NCBI GenBank assembly: GCA_965278985.1
Contig: OZ257131.1
Coordinates: 4,154,001 to 4,218,000, forward strand
Reading direction: 5' to 3'
Length of the DNA stretch: 64,000 nucleotides
Origin: CAISIP01 sp965278985
Lineage (GTDB): Bacteria; Pseudomonadota; Gammaproteobacteria; Burkholderiales; Burkholderiaceae_C
Part shown: positions 51,219 to 62,394 of the stretch, piece after piece
Numbering within the stretch: position 1 is the stretch's first letter
Layout: each line of letters opens with the position of its first letter
Translations under genes and position numbers: made by a program
The notes under the pieces: model-generated
Told to the model about the DNA's origin: nothing
The model's database searches: none
What the model saw: the letters and a program-made list of their open reading frames with translations, nothing else

Positions 51219-52187
51219 TCAGGCCGAGCGCTTGCGCTGGCGCCGCGCGAAGGCGGCCACACCCGCCAGGCCGGCGAGCATCATGGCCCAGGTCTCGGGC
51301 TCGGGCACGGGGGCCGTGGGCGCGGCGAACACCCACAGCTGCGGCCTGTCGATGCTGCCGCCACCCAGCTCGCTGACGAGGTAGATGTTGCCCTTGGCGT
51401 CCACCGTGATGCCCTCGTGCTGGAAGGGCACACCCACGTCGATGCTGCCCAGGATGGAACCGCTGCGGTCCACCTCCAGCACCCTGCCGGACTCTTCGCT
51501 GAGGATCAGCAGGTTGCCGGCTGCGGACGTGCCCGAGAGCGCGGAAACCGTGGACAACGACGACACATCGGCGATGTCCAGCAGCCCCAGTGCCGCGGGG
51601 TTGAACAGGTTGGTGGGCATCACGGTCGTGGCCGAGCCGTTGGACGCCGTGCCGTTGGCGAAATCGATGCTTGTCTGGAAGATGCCCAGCGGCTGCTTCT
51701 CCTTGACGAAGATGAAGCCGCCCTGCACCGCGTCATAGGTCACGCCTTCGTGGCCGATGTTGCCGATCGTGGTGCCGAGCTTCACGTTCTGCGCGGACGC
51801 ATACGCGAAGGTGGTGTTCGCGGCATAGCCGACCTTGCTGGCCACGCGCGTGCGTTCTTCGGCGATCACGAACTGGCCGTTGCCCACATACGCCAGGCCC
51901 TCGGGGTCGCCATAACCGGTCAGCTGCATCGAGCCCAGCAGCTGGCCCGTGAGGCTCAGCTCCACCAGCGCCGTGCCTTCGTCGCCGATCACGAACAGCG
52001 TGTTGCTGTCCCAGTTCCAGGTCACGGCCGAGGCTTCGCGGGCCAGCTGGTTGGTGGTGCTGCCCACGGGCAGGTCGTAGGCGCCGATGCGGGTGTACGT
52101 GGACAGGTCGAGCGCGGCATGGGCCGGCAGCGCGAGGGCGGCGCAGGCTAGGCCGATGGCGGCCAGGGAGGTTCTGAGTGCGGGCAA
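51219..52187 (-). CDS. PEP-CTERM protein with SdiA-regulated/esterase-like propeller domain
   Basis: 322 residues. Signal peptide (LAAIGLACAALALPAHA), then repeated blades with EASAVTWNWDSNTLFVIGDEG, GYGDPEGLAYVGNGQFVI and HEGITVDAKGNIYLVSE, the pattern of SdiA-regulated propellers. The C-terminus carries the PEP-CTERM signal VPEPETWAMM, a helix and basic residues ARRQRKR. The TTG at 52187 was chosen because GGAG stands 6 bases before it; the longer TTG at 52214 lacks a site. No ATG fits. Confidence 0.85.
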   Translation of the reverse strand: MPALRTSLAAIGLACAALALPAHAALDLSTYTRIGAYDLPVGSTTNQLAREASAVTWNWDSNTLFVIGDEGTALVELSLTGQLLGSMQLTGYGDPEGLAYVGNGQFVIAEERTRVASKVGYAANTTFAYASAQNVKLGTTIGNIGHEGVTYDAVQGGFIFVKEKQPLGIFQTSIDFANGTASNGSATTVMPTNLFNPAALGLLDIADVSSLSTVSALSGTSAAGNLLILSEESGRVLEVDRSGSILGSIDVGVPFQHEGITVDAKGNIYLVSELGGGSIDRPQLWVFAAPTAPVPEPETWAMMLAGLAGVAAFARRQRKRSA

Positions 52188-52272
52188 GGAGGACTCCGTG
52201 AAGGTTCTGAACAAACCTCCCGAGCCTGCCAGCGCCGTGTGAATGCGCCGTGACAGGCTGCTCCCTTGCCGT

Positions 52273-53445
52273 TCAGTCCGCAGGGTTCGTCAGGTCGAAG
52301 ACGCGTATGCCGCCCCCCGGTCGGTGGCGGTTGCACCAGCGTGCGTCCTGCAGGCTGCGCAACACGTCCTCGCGGCCCGCCTGCCAGTGTTCGCGCACCG
52401 TCTGGCGCGAGAACTCGTAGTCCTTGCTCTGGGTGTGGAAGCGCTTGCGACGGTGGATCAGGTGCACGATGGTCACGGAGGCGGGCGTGTCCACGTGCAG
52501 CAGCTGCTGCAGGTCGGGATCGTTCGCGAACTCGGGCGGCAGCTTCGCCGCGAGGCTGCGCGCGGCGTGGCCCAGGCGCTTCTGCTGCGCGGCCACGTCG
52601 GTGTTGAGACGCGTGCGGCTGGCGAACTGGATGTCCTTTTCGCGCTCGGCCACCTCGCCCAGCGTGGTGGGCAGCGGGCCGCGTGCGCTGAACAGGTCGA
52701 CCTGGAAGACCAGCATGTCGCGGCGGGCCGGCGTGTCGAGCACGTACTGCAGCGGGGTGTTGGAGACCAGCCCGCCGTCCCAGTACCAGGCACCATCGAT
52801 CTGCACCGGCGCGAAGCCCGGCGGCAGGGCACCACTGGCCATGATGTGGCGCGCCGTGAGCGGTGAGGGGCAGCCGCCGTCGGTGGAATCGAAATACCGC
52901 GAGTTGCCGGTGGCCACATCGACCGCGCCCACCGACAGCCGCACCTTGCGTGCGCTGTCCTGCGTGTTCAGCAGCTCGAAGTCCACCAGCCGGTTCAGCG
53001 TCGCCTCCAGCGGCGTGGTGTCGTAGTAGCTGATGGCGCCCACGGTGCCGGGCCACTGCAGCGGCGCGGGTGGCACACGCGGCTGGAAGAATCCGGGGAT
53101 GCCCGTCAGCGCGCCCCACTGGGCGTTGGCATCGTTGAACATCCCGCGCACCCACGGCCCCAGCGCCTCGGCTGGCGCGGGCCACAGCAGCTGCGAGGAC
53201 ACCTGCTCCCAGAACGCGCGCAGCCGTGCCACGCGGTCCTCGGGGCGGTTGCCGGCGATCAGCGCGGCGTTGATGGCACCGATGGACACGCCCGCGACCC
53301 AGTCGGGCCGCATGCCGTGTTCGTCCAGCGCCTCGTAGACGCCCGCCTGGTAGGCGCCGAGCGCGCCACCGCCCTGCAGCACCAGCACAGGACGTTCGGG
53401 CAGGTGGGAAGGAAGTTGCGAAGAAGAGGCGGGTCTGCGGGCCAT
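52273..53445 (-). CDS. Patatin-like phospholipase
   Basis: 390 residues. Patatin fold with oxyanion loop QGGGALGAYQAGV, nucleophile elbow GVSIGAIN (Ser in GXSXG) and the catalytic Asp in WDGGLVSN. Followed by a C-terminal helical extension of about 120 residues (DUF3734-like). Hydrolyses lipid acyl esters; no signal peptide, so cytoplasmic or membrane-attached. ATG 53445 has GGAA upstream. Confidence 0.92.
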   Translation of the reverse strand: MARRPASSSQLPSHLPERPVLVLQGGGALGAYQAGVYEALDEHGMRPDWVAGVSIGAINAALIAGNRPEDRVARLRAFWEQVSSQLLWPAPAEALGPWVRGMFNDANAQWGALTGIPGFFQPRVPPAPLQWPGTVGAISYYDTTPLEATLNRLVDFELLNTQDSARKVRLSVGAVDVATGNSRYFDSTDGGCPSPLTARHIMASGALPPGFAPVQIDGAWYWDGGLVSNTPLQYVLDTPARRDMLVFQVDLFSARGPLPTTLGEVAEREKDIQFASRTRLNTDVAAQQKRLGHAARSLAAKLPPEFANDPDLQQLLHVDTPASVTIVHLIHRRKRFHTQSKDYEFSRQTVREHWQAGREDVLRSLQDARWCNRHRPGGGIRVFDLTNPAD

Positions 53446-53512
53446 GCCGGTGATTCCGTGAGAGACGCTGTGGCTACAAGCGGGAGCAAGGCCGGGAGGC
53501 GGCCCTGGCATT

Positions 53513-54208
53513 ATGCTCAGCACGCCCACCCCCTGCGCGACCATGCCCCCAAACCCCTCCCCTGCGCCATTGGATGCCTTGCACGCCCGGCACGCCCCCG
53601 CCTGGCGCGCCCTGTGGCAGGCGCTGGACGTGGCCGAGCCCGATCCCGCGCTGCTGCCGGCGCTGTTGGCGCGGTATGCCGAAACACACCGGCACTACCA
53701 CACGCAACAGCACCTGGATGCGTGCCTGGCCCACATCGAGGCGGTGCGTGGCCTGGCGCAGCGCCCCGACGAAGTGCTGCTGGCCCTGTGGTTCCACGAC
53801 GCCATCTACGACATCGGCGCTGCCGACAACGAGCAGCGCAGCGCCGACTGGGCACGCGAGGCTATCCTGTCGGCGGGTGCCGCGCCGGAGGTTGCCGCGC
53901 GGGTGCATGCGCTGGTGATGGTGACACGCCACGACTGCGCGCCGGCCACGCCCGACGAGGCACTGTTGCTGGACGCCGACCTGTCGATCCTGGGCCAGCG
54001 CACCGAGGTCTTCGATGCCTACGAGGAGCAGGTGCGCAGGGAGTTCGCGAGCGTGCCCGAAGACATCCGCCGCGTGCGCCGCGCCCGGATCCTGCAGCAG
54101 TTTCTGGACCGGCCGCGGATCTACCACACGGACCATTTCCACGACGCATGGGAAGTGCGTGCGCGCGCCAACCTGCAGCGCTCGATCCAGCGGCTCACGG
54201 CGCAATAA
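53513..54208 (+). CDS. HD-domain metal-dependent phosphohydrolase-like protein
   Basis: 231 residues. The metal pattern of HD proteins: ETHRHYHTQQHLDAC (first His), LWFHDAIYDIG (HD pair) and ALVMVTRHD, LLLDADLSILG (last Asp). Acts on a phosphate- or nucleotide-containing substrate, unknown here. Two starts are possible, ATG 53513 and ATG 53543; neither has a strong ribosome site. Divergent from the patatin gene. Confidence 0.88.
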   Translation: MLSTPTPCATMPPNPSPAPLDALHARHAPAWRALWQALDVAEPDPALLPALLARYAETHRHYHTQQHLDACLAHIEAVRGLAQRPDEVLLALWFHDAIYDIGAADNEQRSADWAREAILSAGAAPEVAARVHALVMVTRHDCAPATPDEALLLDADLSILGQRTEVFDAYEEQVRREFASVPEDIRRVRRARILQQFLDRPRIYHTDHFHDAWEVRARANLQRSIQRLTAQ

Positions 54209-54353
54209 GCGCCGCGCATGCCGCCGATGCCCCGCACCGGCGCAGGGTCGGCCAGCGCAAGAAATTGGTAGCATGATGTAAAGTCATCGCACGCGCGTGG
54301 AGACCTCCCTTGCATCCCCCCACCGGGCTGCATCCATCGCGCGAAAGGAATCC

Positions 54354-57413
<3,060 letters not shown>

Positions 57414-57428
57414 GCCGGCCTGGGCCTG

Positions 57429-58277
57429 TCAGGCCTGGGCCTGCGGCGGGAAATCCGGCCCGTCGACCAGCGTCGACAGCGGCAGGCGCGAGATCTCCGC
57501 CAGCAGCAACGCCAGCTGCTCCGCCGACGAGGCGATCAGCGCTTCGCCCTTCTCCGCCGTGGCGGCCGCGGCGTTGCCTGCGGCGCCCTGCGCGTTGTAG
57601 TCCTGCATCTGCCAGCCCAGCTTGGCGCTCTTGCCGTTGCCGAGGATCGGGTACTGCGCCGCGCGGCTGCGCGAGGTGGAGGCAAAGTTGCGGGCGCGCG
57701 CCATGTGCACATGCCGGGGCTGCGCTGCCAGCATCATGGAGGTTTCCATGTCGCCCGCATGGATGCCGAAGCGCTGCTCGTCCGCATCGAACAGCGCGTG
57801 CACTTCGGGCGGCTGGGGCAGGTTGTACCAGCTGCAGGCGTAGACGATCAGGTCGTGCTGCTCGCGCAGATCACGCGCCACGAGGTCCATCACGCTGACA
57901 TGGCCGCCATGCGCATTGAAGAGCAGCAGCTTGCGCACGCCGGCACGCGCCACGCCGGCGCCGATCTCGGTCCACAGGCGCAGCACCGTCTCGCTGGAGA
58001 GGCTCAGCGTGCCGGGGAAACGCGCGTGTTCGTTGCTCTTGCCCACGGCCTGCGTGGGCAGCACCAGCACCGGCAGCTCGGCAGGGAGAAGGCCCAGGGC
58101 GGCCTGCAGCACTGCTTCCACGATGCTGGTGTCCACCGACAGCGGCAGGTGCGGCCCGTGCTGTTCCGTGGCGGCCACGGGCAACACGGCCACGACGCTG
58201 CCCACTGCGGGGTCGGCCTGCAGGCGCACGAAGTCCAGGGTGCCGAGGTCGGCCCAGTAACGAGAGGGGAGTTGCAT
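57429..58277 (-). CDS. Creatininase-family amidohydrolase
   Basis: 282 residues. Metal ligands of the creatininase fold: VAATEQHGPHLPLSVD (Glu, His), FNAHGGHVSV and GIHAGDMETSMML. Family members open cyclic amides or act in coenzyme biosynthesis; the substrate cannot be read from the sequence. Its stop codon is only 15 bases from that of the hybrid kinase; GGCCTG/CAGGCC repeats around 57417-57435 may form a shared terminator. Confidence 0.9.
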   Translation of the reverse strand: MQLPSRYWADLGTLDFVRLQADPAVGSVVAVLPVAATEQHGPHLPLSVDTSIVEAVLQAALGLLPAELPVLVLPTQAVGKSNEHARFPGTLSLSSETVLRLWTEIGAGVARAGVRKLLLFNAHGGHVSVMDLVARDLREQHDLIVYACSWYNLPQPPEVHALFDADEQRFGIHAGDMETSMMLAAQPRHVHMARARNFASTSRSRAAQYPILGNGKSAKLGWQMQDYNAQGAAGNAAAATAEKGEALIASSAEQLALLLAEISRLPLSTLVDGPDFPPQAQA

Positions 58278-58324
58278 GGAGCCCGATGTTAGCGGGCCGC
58301 CCCGGCGGGCGGGGTCTTGGAGCG

Positions 58325-58346
58325 GGCTGCGCCGAGGGGCGCAGCC
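58325..58346 (-). terminator. Hairpin downstream of the small-gene pair
   Basis: GGCTGCGCC and GGCGCAGCC form a perfect 9-bp stem with a 4-base loop, 19 bases past the stop of the 85-residue gene. No T-tract follows on the minus strand, so the call is moderate. Confidence 0.45.
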
Positions 58347-58364
58347 GCAAGGACACTCAGCCGG

Positions 58365-58622
58365 TCAGGCGGACTTGGCGGGCGTGGTGCCGTTGGCCAG
58401 CGCTTCGTCCAATGCCTTGCAGGACGGCGAGCACACGGTCTGGGACTTGCCCGCGACCTTGCGCGTGCCCATCAGCGAGCGCGCGCGGTGCTTGCCACAC
58501 AGGAAGCACGACATCGTGGCGCCGCCAAACGACGCTGCCGCCGCAAAAGGCGAACCGGACGCCTTGGACTTGTAGCGCAGCCCATCAGCCATCACGGTCG
58601 TTTTTGCCTCAGCTTTGGCCAT
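58365..58622 (-). CDS. Small hypothetical protein with paired cysteines
   Basis: 85 residues, not recognised. Two Cys pairs, CFLCGKHRAR and VCSPSC, look like a zinc ribbon. ATG 58622 lies inside the end of the preceding gene (14-base overlap), so the two are co-translated. May bind nucleic acid or be a structural protein; that is inference from the zinc-ribbon look only. Confidence 0.65.
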   Translation of the reverse strand: MAKAEAKTTVMADGLRYKSKASGSPFAAAASFGGATMSCFLCGKHRARSLMGTRKVAGKSQTVCSPSCKALDEALANGTTPAKSA

Positions 58623-58962
58623 CGGGGATACCTTCTTTCGGTGGACGCATTGCGCGTTGGATTGCATCTCTGGCCAGGCGTTCCGCACCGAGCGAAGGCT
58701 CCAGCGCGGATCGAACCAGGCCAGCATGGGCGTAGTTCAGGTTCTCATAGACCTGCGCCGCCGAGGGGTGGGTGTCCAGCAGGACGCCCAGTCCTTCGTC
58801 GGACGGCAGCTGCTTGAGCTCACCCTCCAAGTGTAAGACAACCGAGCGGTACTGGGTCGCATCCACGGGGACCGGACTGTTGTCCAGGCGCTCCAGCAAA
58901 GCTGCAAGCACACGGGTGGTGGTCAGGCGCGACGATTTGGAGGGGGTGCGGGTGGCGTTCAT
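58609..58962 (-). CDS. Hypothetical protein
   Basis: 117 residues, mostly helical, not recognised. Central part TTRVLAALLERLDNSPVPVD and LEGELKQLPSDEGLGVLLDT, C-terminus charged (RLARDAIQRAMRPPKEG). No signal peptide. Overlaps the small Cys-pair protein gene by 14 bases, so they form a two-gene unit. Confidence 0.55.
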   Translation of the reverse strand: MNATRTPSKSSRLTTTRVLAALLERLDNSPVPVDATQYRSVVLHLEGELKQLPSDEGLGVLLDTHPSAAQVYENLNYAHAGLVRSALEPSLGAERLARDAIQRAMRPPKEGIPDGQS

Positions 58963-59306
58963 GCATCGGAGTTGGGGACGCCACGGCGAATGTCAAGCGC
59001 ACCGGCCAGACACCCGGCAGGTGGCTTGAATGGACCGCATGTCAGAGGAGCTTGTCCGCCACGACACCCCTCTGCGCAGCTGTGTGGCGACGGCAACGAC
59101 ACGGCGCCCGAAAAGGCATCGTGCTCGACCGCACGGTGCACCGCCCGCCGGGCGGCTGCAACGGAACGCCGCAGGTGACTGCAGGCCTGTTGCGTCGCCG
59201 GGTGTTGGTTGTGCACGACATCCGCACGCGCAAGGGCGCCTAAGGCCAGCCCAACAGGGAGGCATGCCGGCACGCCGCGGTAACCCCCAGGCCTGTAGCC
59301 CCAATT
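58963..59306. other. Intergenic region without a supported gene
   Basis: 344 bases between the hypothetical gene (start 58962) and the ccdB stop. A few short open frames exist on both strands, but none has a ribosome site or family resemblance. No repeat, tRNA or strong hairpin was seen. Confidence 0.6.
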
Positions 59307-59618
59307 TCAATAGGCACCGAACAACACATCCAGCGATGCAACGATGGTGGCGCTTTGAGAAGCCAGGTTGAGAACGGGCTTCTTCAACTCCGTGGACGGA
59401 ATTGCCGCGAGGGCAGCGGTGTCCAGCACCATCGCCTTGCCTGCGATGTCGAAGGTGGGGTTCAGGTCCCGCATGGGTGGGGCAAGGCCGGCCGGGCGCA
59501 TGGGAATGACCACGCGGGTGGCGATGCGGCTGATGTAGTCGTTTTGCACGTCCAGCAGATACGGGGTGGTCTTGCGCATCGCCGCGTGGGGATGCGGATA
59601 CACGTCGAAGCGGGCCAT
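59307..59618 (-). CDS. ccdB: CcdB-family toxin
   Basis: 103 residues with the CcdB pattern: ARFDVYPHPHA at the N-terminus, TPYLLDVQNDYISRIATRVV, PTFDIAGKAMVLDTAALAAI (shown as short blocks) and the C-terminal tail SLDVLFGAY. CcdB poisons DNA gyrase in E. coli; chromosomal copies may be less active. The ATG overlaps the antitoxin stop in TGATG. The last residues of E. coli CcdB, needed for toxicity, are Trp-Gly-Ile; here the chain ends differently. Confidence 0.92.
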   Translation of the reverse strand: MARFDVYPHPHAAMRKTTPYLLDVQNDYISRIATRVVIPMRPAGLAPPMRDLNPTFDIAGKAMVLDTAALAAIPSTELKKPVLNLASQSATIVASLDVLFGAY

Positions 59619-59857
59619 CAGAAGCTTCGGTATTGCGCGAGCGGCAAACCTTCTTGCTCGATCCGGGCGTTGTAAGCGTCGATGGCGTCCTTGTTGGCCT
59701 CGTTCCACCGCTCCCAATAACGGCGTTGGACCTCGGCCGCCAGGAACGTATCGACGGTTTGCGACAGGTTCATGCCCAGTTCCTTGGCGAGTTCCAGCGT
59801 GCGCGCGTTGATCGACAGGTTCACTGGGCGTTTGGAAGCATCGGGGATGGCTTTCAT
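59618..59857 (-). CDS. ccdA: CcdA-family antitoxin
   Basis: 79 residues. Ribbon-helix-helix N-terminus (RPVNLSINARTLELAKELGM) and a C-terminal toxin-binding tail (RYWERWNEANKDAIDAYNAR, then GLPLAQYRSF) typical of CcdA. ATG 59857 has a GAGG site close upstream. Neutralises CcdB and, with it, represses the operon. Four 14-bp repeats lie directly upstream. Confidence 0.92.
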   Translation of the reverse strand: MKAIPDASKRPVNLSINARTLELAKELGMNLSQTVDTFLAAEVQRRYWERWNEANKDAIDAYNARIEQEGLPLAQYRSF

Positions 59858-59892
59858 GGAGGCCTCTGGCGTAGCAGTTGCTGGATGGACAT

Positions 59893-59948
59893 TATCCATG
59901 CGCATGCATTCATGCGCATCGACTAATGCCCATCAATTCATGCCCATC
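59893..59948. promoter_or_regulatory. Four 14-bp tandem repeats: candidate ccdAB operator
   Basis: Four imperfect 14-base units in a row (59893, 59907, 59921, 59935) share the core CATGCSCAT with a variable YYY lead: TATCCATGCGCATG, CATTCATGCGCATC, GACTAATGCCCATC, AATTCATGCCCATC. The array begins 36 bases before the ccdA start. CcdA-CcdB complexes bind cooperatively along repeated sites, so this array fits an autoregulatory operator. Confidence 0.6.
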
Positions 59949-60049
59949 ACTCCTCTACATCCGGCGCCGTGTGCCACCAGGGAATGCCACGTCGGCCGGC
60001 CCCTGCCCCTACGCTGCCCGAGCCCACCACGATAGCACGCGATGCCGCA

Positions 60050-61204
60050 TCAAGCGACGGGTGTCCACTTCTGCGCACTGCGCGAGGAGGCCAGCACGGC
60101 TTCGACCAGGTGCACGCCGCGCGCGCCGTCCTGCACCCGCGGATAGTCGGCTTCCAATGCCGTGGCCTGCCGGCCTTCCAGCCGGGCGCGGATGTCGGCC
60201 GCCACGCCCAGGTAGACGTTCGCAAAAGCCTCGATGAAACCCTCCGGATGGCCCGAGGGCAGGCGCACTGCCCGTTGGGCGGCCTCGCCCAGGCCCGCGG
60301 AGGCGCGGGTCAGCAGGCGCGGCGGGCCCTCCAGCGGCAGGTGCCAGAGCTGGTTCGGGTCTTCCTGGCGCCAGTCCAGCGTGCCGGTCTCGCCGAAGAT
60401 GCGCAGCCGCAGGCCGTTCTCCACGCCCACACATACCTGCGAAGCCGTGAGCACGGCCTTGGCGCCACCGCGCAGGCGCAGCAGCAGGCTGGCGTCGTCG
60501 TCGAGCTGGCGGCCGGCGCCGAAGCTGGAGAGGTCGGCGCAGACGGCCTCCACCTCCAGCCCCGTGACCGTGGCCAGCAGGTTCTCGGCATGCGTGCCGA
60601 TGTCGCCCATGGCGCCCGCCATGCCGCTGCGGGCCGGATCCAGGCGCCATTCGGCCTGCTTGTTGCCGCTGTGCTCGGCGGCCGTGGCCAGCCAGCCCTG
60701 GTGGTACTCCACGATCACCTTGCGGATCGGGCCGATGGCGCCGGTGGCCACCATCTCGCGCATCTGGCGGACCAGCGGGTAACCGGTGTAGTTGTAGGTC
60801 ACCCCGAAGACATTGCCTTGCTGCGCCACCTCGGCCACCAGCTCGTCGGCCTGGGAACTGGTGTGGACCAGCGGCTTGTCGCAGACCACGTGGAAACCCG
60901 CCTGGACGAAAGCCAAGGCCACGGGATGGTGCAGGTGGTTGGGCGTGACGATGCTCACGAAATCGATGCGCTGCTCGGGCGGGCGGCGCAGCTCGTCCTC
61001 CAGCAGCGCCTGCCAGCTGCCGTGGTTGCGGTCGTCGGCCAGGAAGAGTTCGCGGCCGGAGGCACGGGCCTTGTCGGGCGTGGAGGACAAGGCGCCGGCC
61101 ACCAGTTCGATCTGCCCGTCCAGCGCGGCGGCCTTGCGGTGCACGGCGCCGATGAAGGCGCCCTGGCCGCCACCGACCATCGCATAACGCAGCCGCCTGC
61201 TCAT
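60050..61204 (-). CDS. Gfo/Idh/MocA-family dehydrogenase
   Basis: 384 residues. NAD(P)-binding GGGQGAFIGAVH, IVTPNHLHHPVALAFV and catalytic CDKPLVHTSSQ with the Lys. C-terminal alpha/beta domain with GDIGTHAENLL (active-site Asp/His). Start ATG 61204 overlaps the stop of the isomerase gene in ATGA, so both probably act on the same imported sugar. Confidence 0.92.
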   Translation of the reverse strand: MSRRLRYAMVGGGQGAFIGAVHRKAAALDGQIELVAGALSSTPDKARASGRELFLADDRNHGSWQALLEDELRRPPEQRIDFVSIVTPNHLHHPVALAFVQAGFHVVCDKPLVHTSSQADELVAEVAQQGNVFGVTYNYTGYPLVRQMREMVATGAIGPIRKVIVEYHQGWLATAAEHSGNKQAEWRLDPARSGMAGAMGDIGTHAENLLATVTGLEVEAVCADLSSFGAGRQLDDDASLLLRLRGGAKAVLTASQVCVGVENGLRLRIFGETGTLDWRQEDPNQLWHLPLEGPPRLLTRASAGLGEAAQRAVRLPSGHPEGFIEAFANVYLGVAADIRARLEGRQATALEADYPRVQDGARGVHLVEAVLASSRSAQKWTPVA

Positions 61205-62208
61205 TGCTTGTCCTTCGCGAACACCGCATCGAAGGCGCCCTGCGCGGCCGGAAAGTCCAGCCGCTTGCAGAAGGCCGCGCTCTCGGTGGCACCGTGGATG
61301 CGGTCCATGCGGCTGTCCTCCCACTCCACGGACAGCGGGCCGGCATACCCCACGTCGTTGAGCGCGACGATCAGCGATTCGAAGTCCACCATGCCGCGGC
61401 CCACGCTGCGGAAGTCCCAGGTGCGGCGCGCGTCGCCGAAACTCGTGTGGCCACCGAAGGTGCCCACCGTGCCGTCGCCCTTGCCCCACCACACGTCCTT
61501 CATGTGGGCATTGAAGATGCGCGGGCCGAAGGTGCGGATGAAGCGGATGTAGTCCACGCCCTGGTAGGCCAGGTGGCTGGGGTCGAAGTTGAAGCCGAAG
61601 CGCGGGTGCTGTTGCACGGCCTGCAACGCGCGTTCGCTGGTCGCGATGTCGAAGGCGATCTCGGTGGGATGCACTTCCAGCGCGAAGTTGATGTCGTTCT
61701 GCTCGAAGACGTCGAGGATGGGCAAGAAGCGCTTGCCGAAGTCGGCAAAACCTGCGTCCCAGTAGGCCTGCGAGGTGGGCGGAAAAGCGTAGGTCGCGTG
61801 CCAGATCGACGAGCCCGTGAAGCCCGTGACCGTCTTCACGCCGAATTTCTTGGCGGCGCGCGCGGTGTCGCTGAGCTCGGCCGCGGCGCGCTGGCGCACA
61901 CCTTCGGGATCGCCATCACCCCAAACGTAATCCGGCAGGATGGACTGGTGGCGCGCATCGATCAGGTCACACACCGCCTGGCCCACCAGATGGTTGCCGA
62001 TGGCGAAACACTTCAGGCCATGCTCGGCCAGCAGCGCATGTTTGTCGCGGACATAGGTGTCGGAAGCCAGCGCCTTCTGCACCTCGAAATGGTCGCCCCA
62101 GCAGGCCAGCTCCAGGCCGTCGTAGCCCATGCGCTTGGCCAGTGGCGCGAGTTCTTTCAGGGGGAGGTCGGCCCACTGGCCGGTGAAGAGGGTGACGGGA
62201 CGTGGCAT
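61201..62208 (-). CDS. Sugar phosphate isomerase/epimerase-like TIM barrel (AP-endonuclease-2 fold)
   Basis: 335 residues. Xylose-isomerase-like barrel: LFTGQWADLPLKELAPL, MGYDGLELACWGDHFE, EVHPTEIAFDI (metal Glu), GFNFDPSHLAYQ and VEWEDSRMDR near the C-terminus. Such proteins interconvert keto-sugars or inositol derivatives. Co-translated with the dehydrogenase. A run of hairpins separates it from the binding-protein gene upstream. Confidence 0.9.
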   Translation of the reverse strand: MPRPVTLFTGQWADLPLKELAPLAKRMGYDGLELACWGDHFEVQKALASDTYVRDKHALLAEHGLKCFAIGNHLVGQAVCDLIDARHQSILPDYVWGDGDPEGVRQRAAAELSDTARAAKKFGVKTVTGFTGSSIWHATYAFPPTSQAYWDAGFADFGKRFLPILDVFEQNDINFALEVHPTEIAFDIATSERALQAVQQHPRFGFNFDPSHLAYQGVDYIRFIRTFGPRIFNAHMKDVWWGKGDGTVGTFGGHTSFGDARRTWDFRSVGRGMVDFESLIVALNDVGYAGPLSVEWEDSRMDRIHGATESAAFCKRLDFPAAQGAFDAVFAKDKQ

Positions 62209-62269
62209 GGCGGGCTCCTGGGGCGGTGCTAAAACTCTGCGCGCTCAGCTGGGTGGCCTTGCAGGCCGC

Positions 62270-62354
62270 GCCAGCACCGGAGGTGCTGGCTCTTCGGGCC
62301 GTCCAAGCCTGCGCGGGCAGGCTTGGCCGCGGCCCTCAGCCCCCTGCAAGGGGG
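62270..62354. repeat. Cluster of perfect hairpins in the sugar operon
   Basis: Three inverted repeats in a row within the 186-base gap: GCCAGCACC/GGTGCTGGC (62270-62290, 9 bp), CCAAGCCTGC/GCAGGCTTGG (62303-62326, 10 bp) and CCCCCT/AGGGGG (62340-62354, 6 bp). Such clusters act as mRNA-stabilising or partial-termination elements between a binding-protein gene and later genes. It looks like a dispersed, BIME-like intergenic element. Confidence 0.75.
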
Positions 62355-62394
62355 TTGGCGGAGCGCGCAGCGCGGAGACTGGGGGTGTTCCCAG

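Noticed and set aside
59052..59243. 63-codon frame in the gap before ccdB
   Set aside because: No ribosome site and no recognisable sequence; typical random frame in high-GC DNA.
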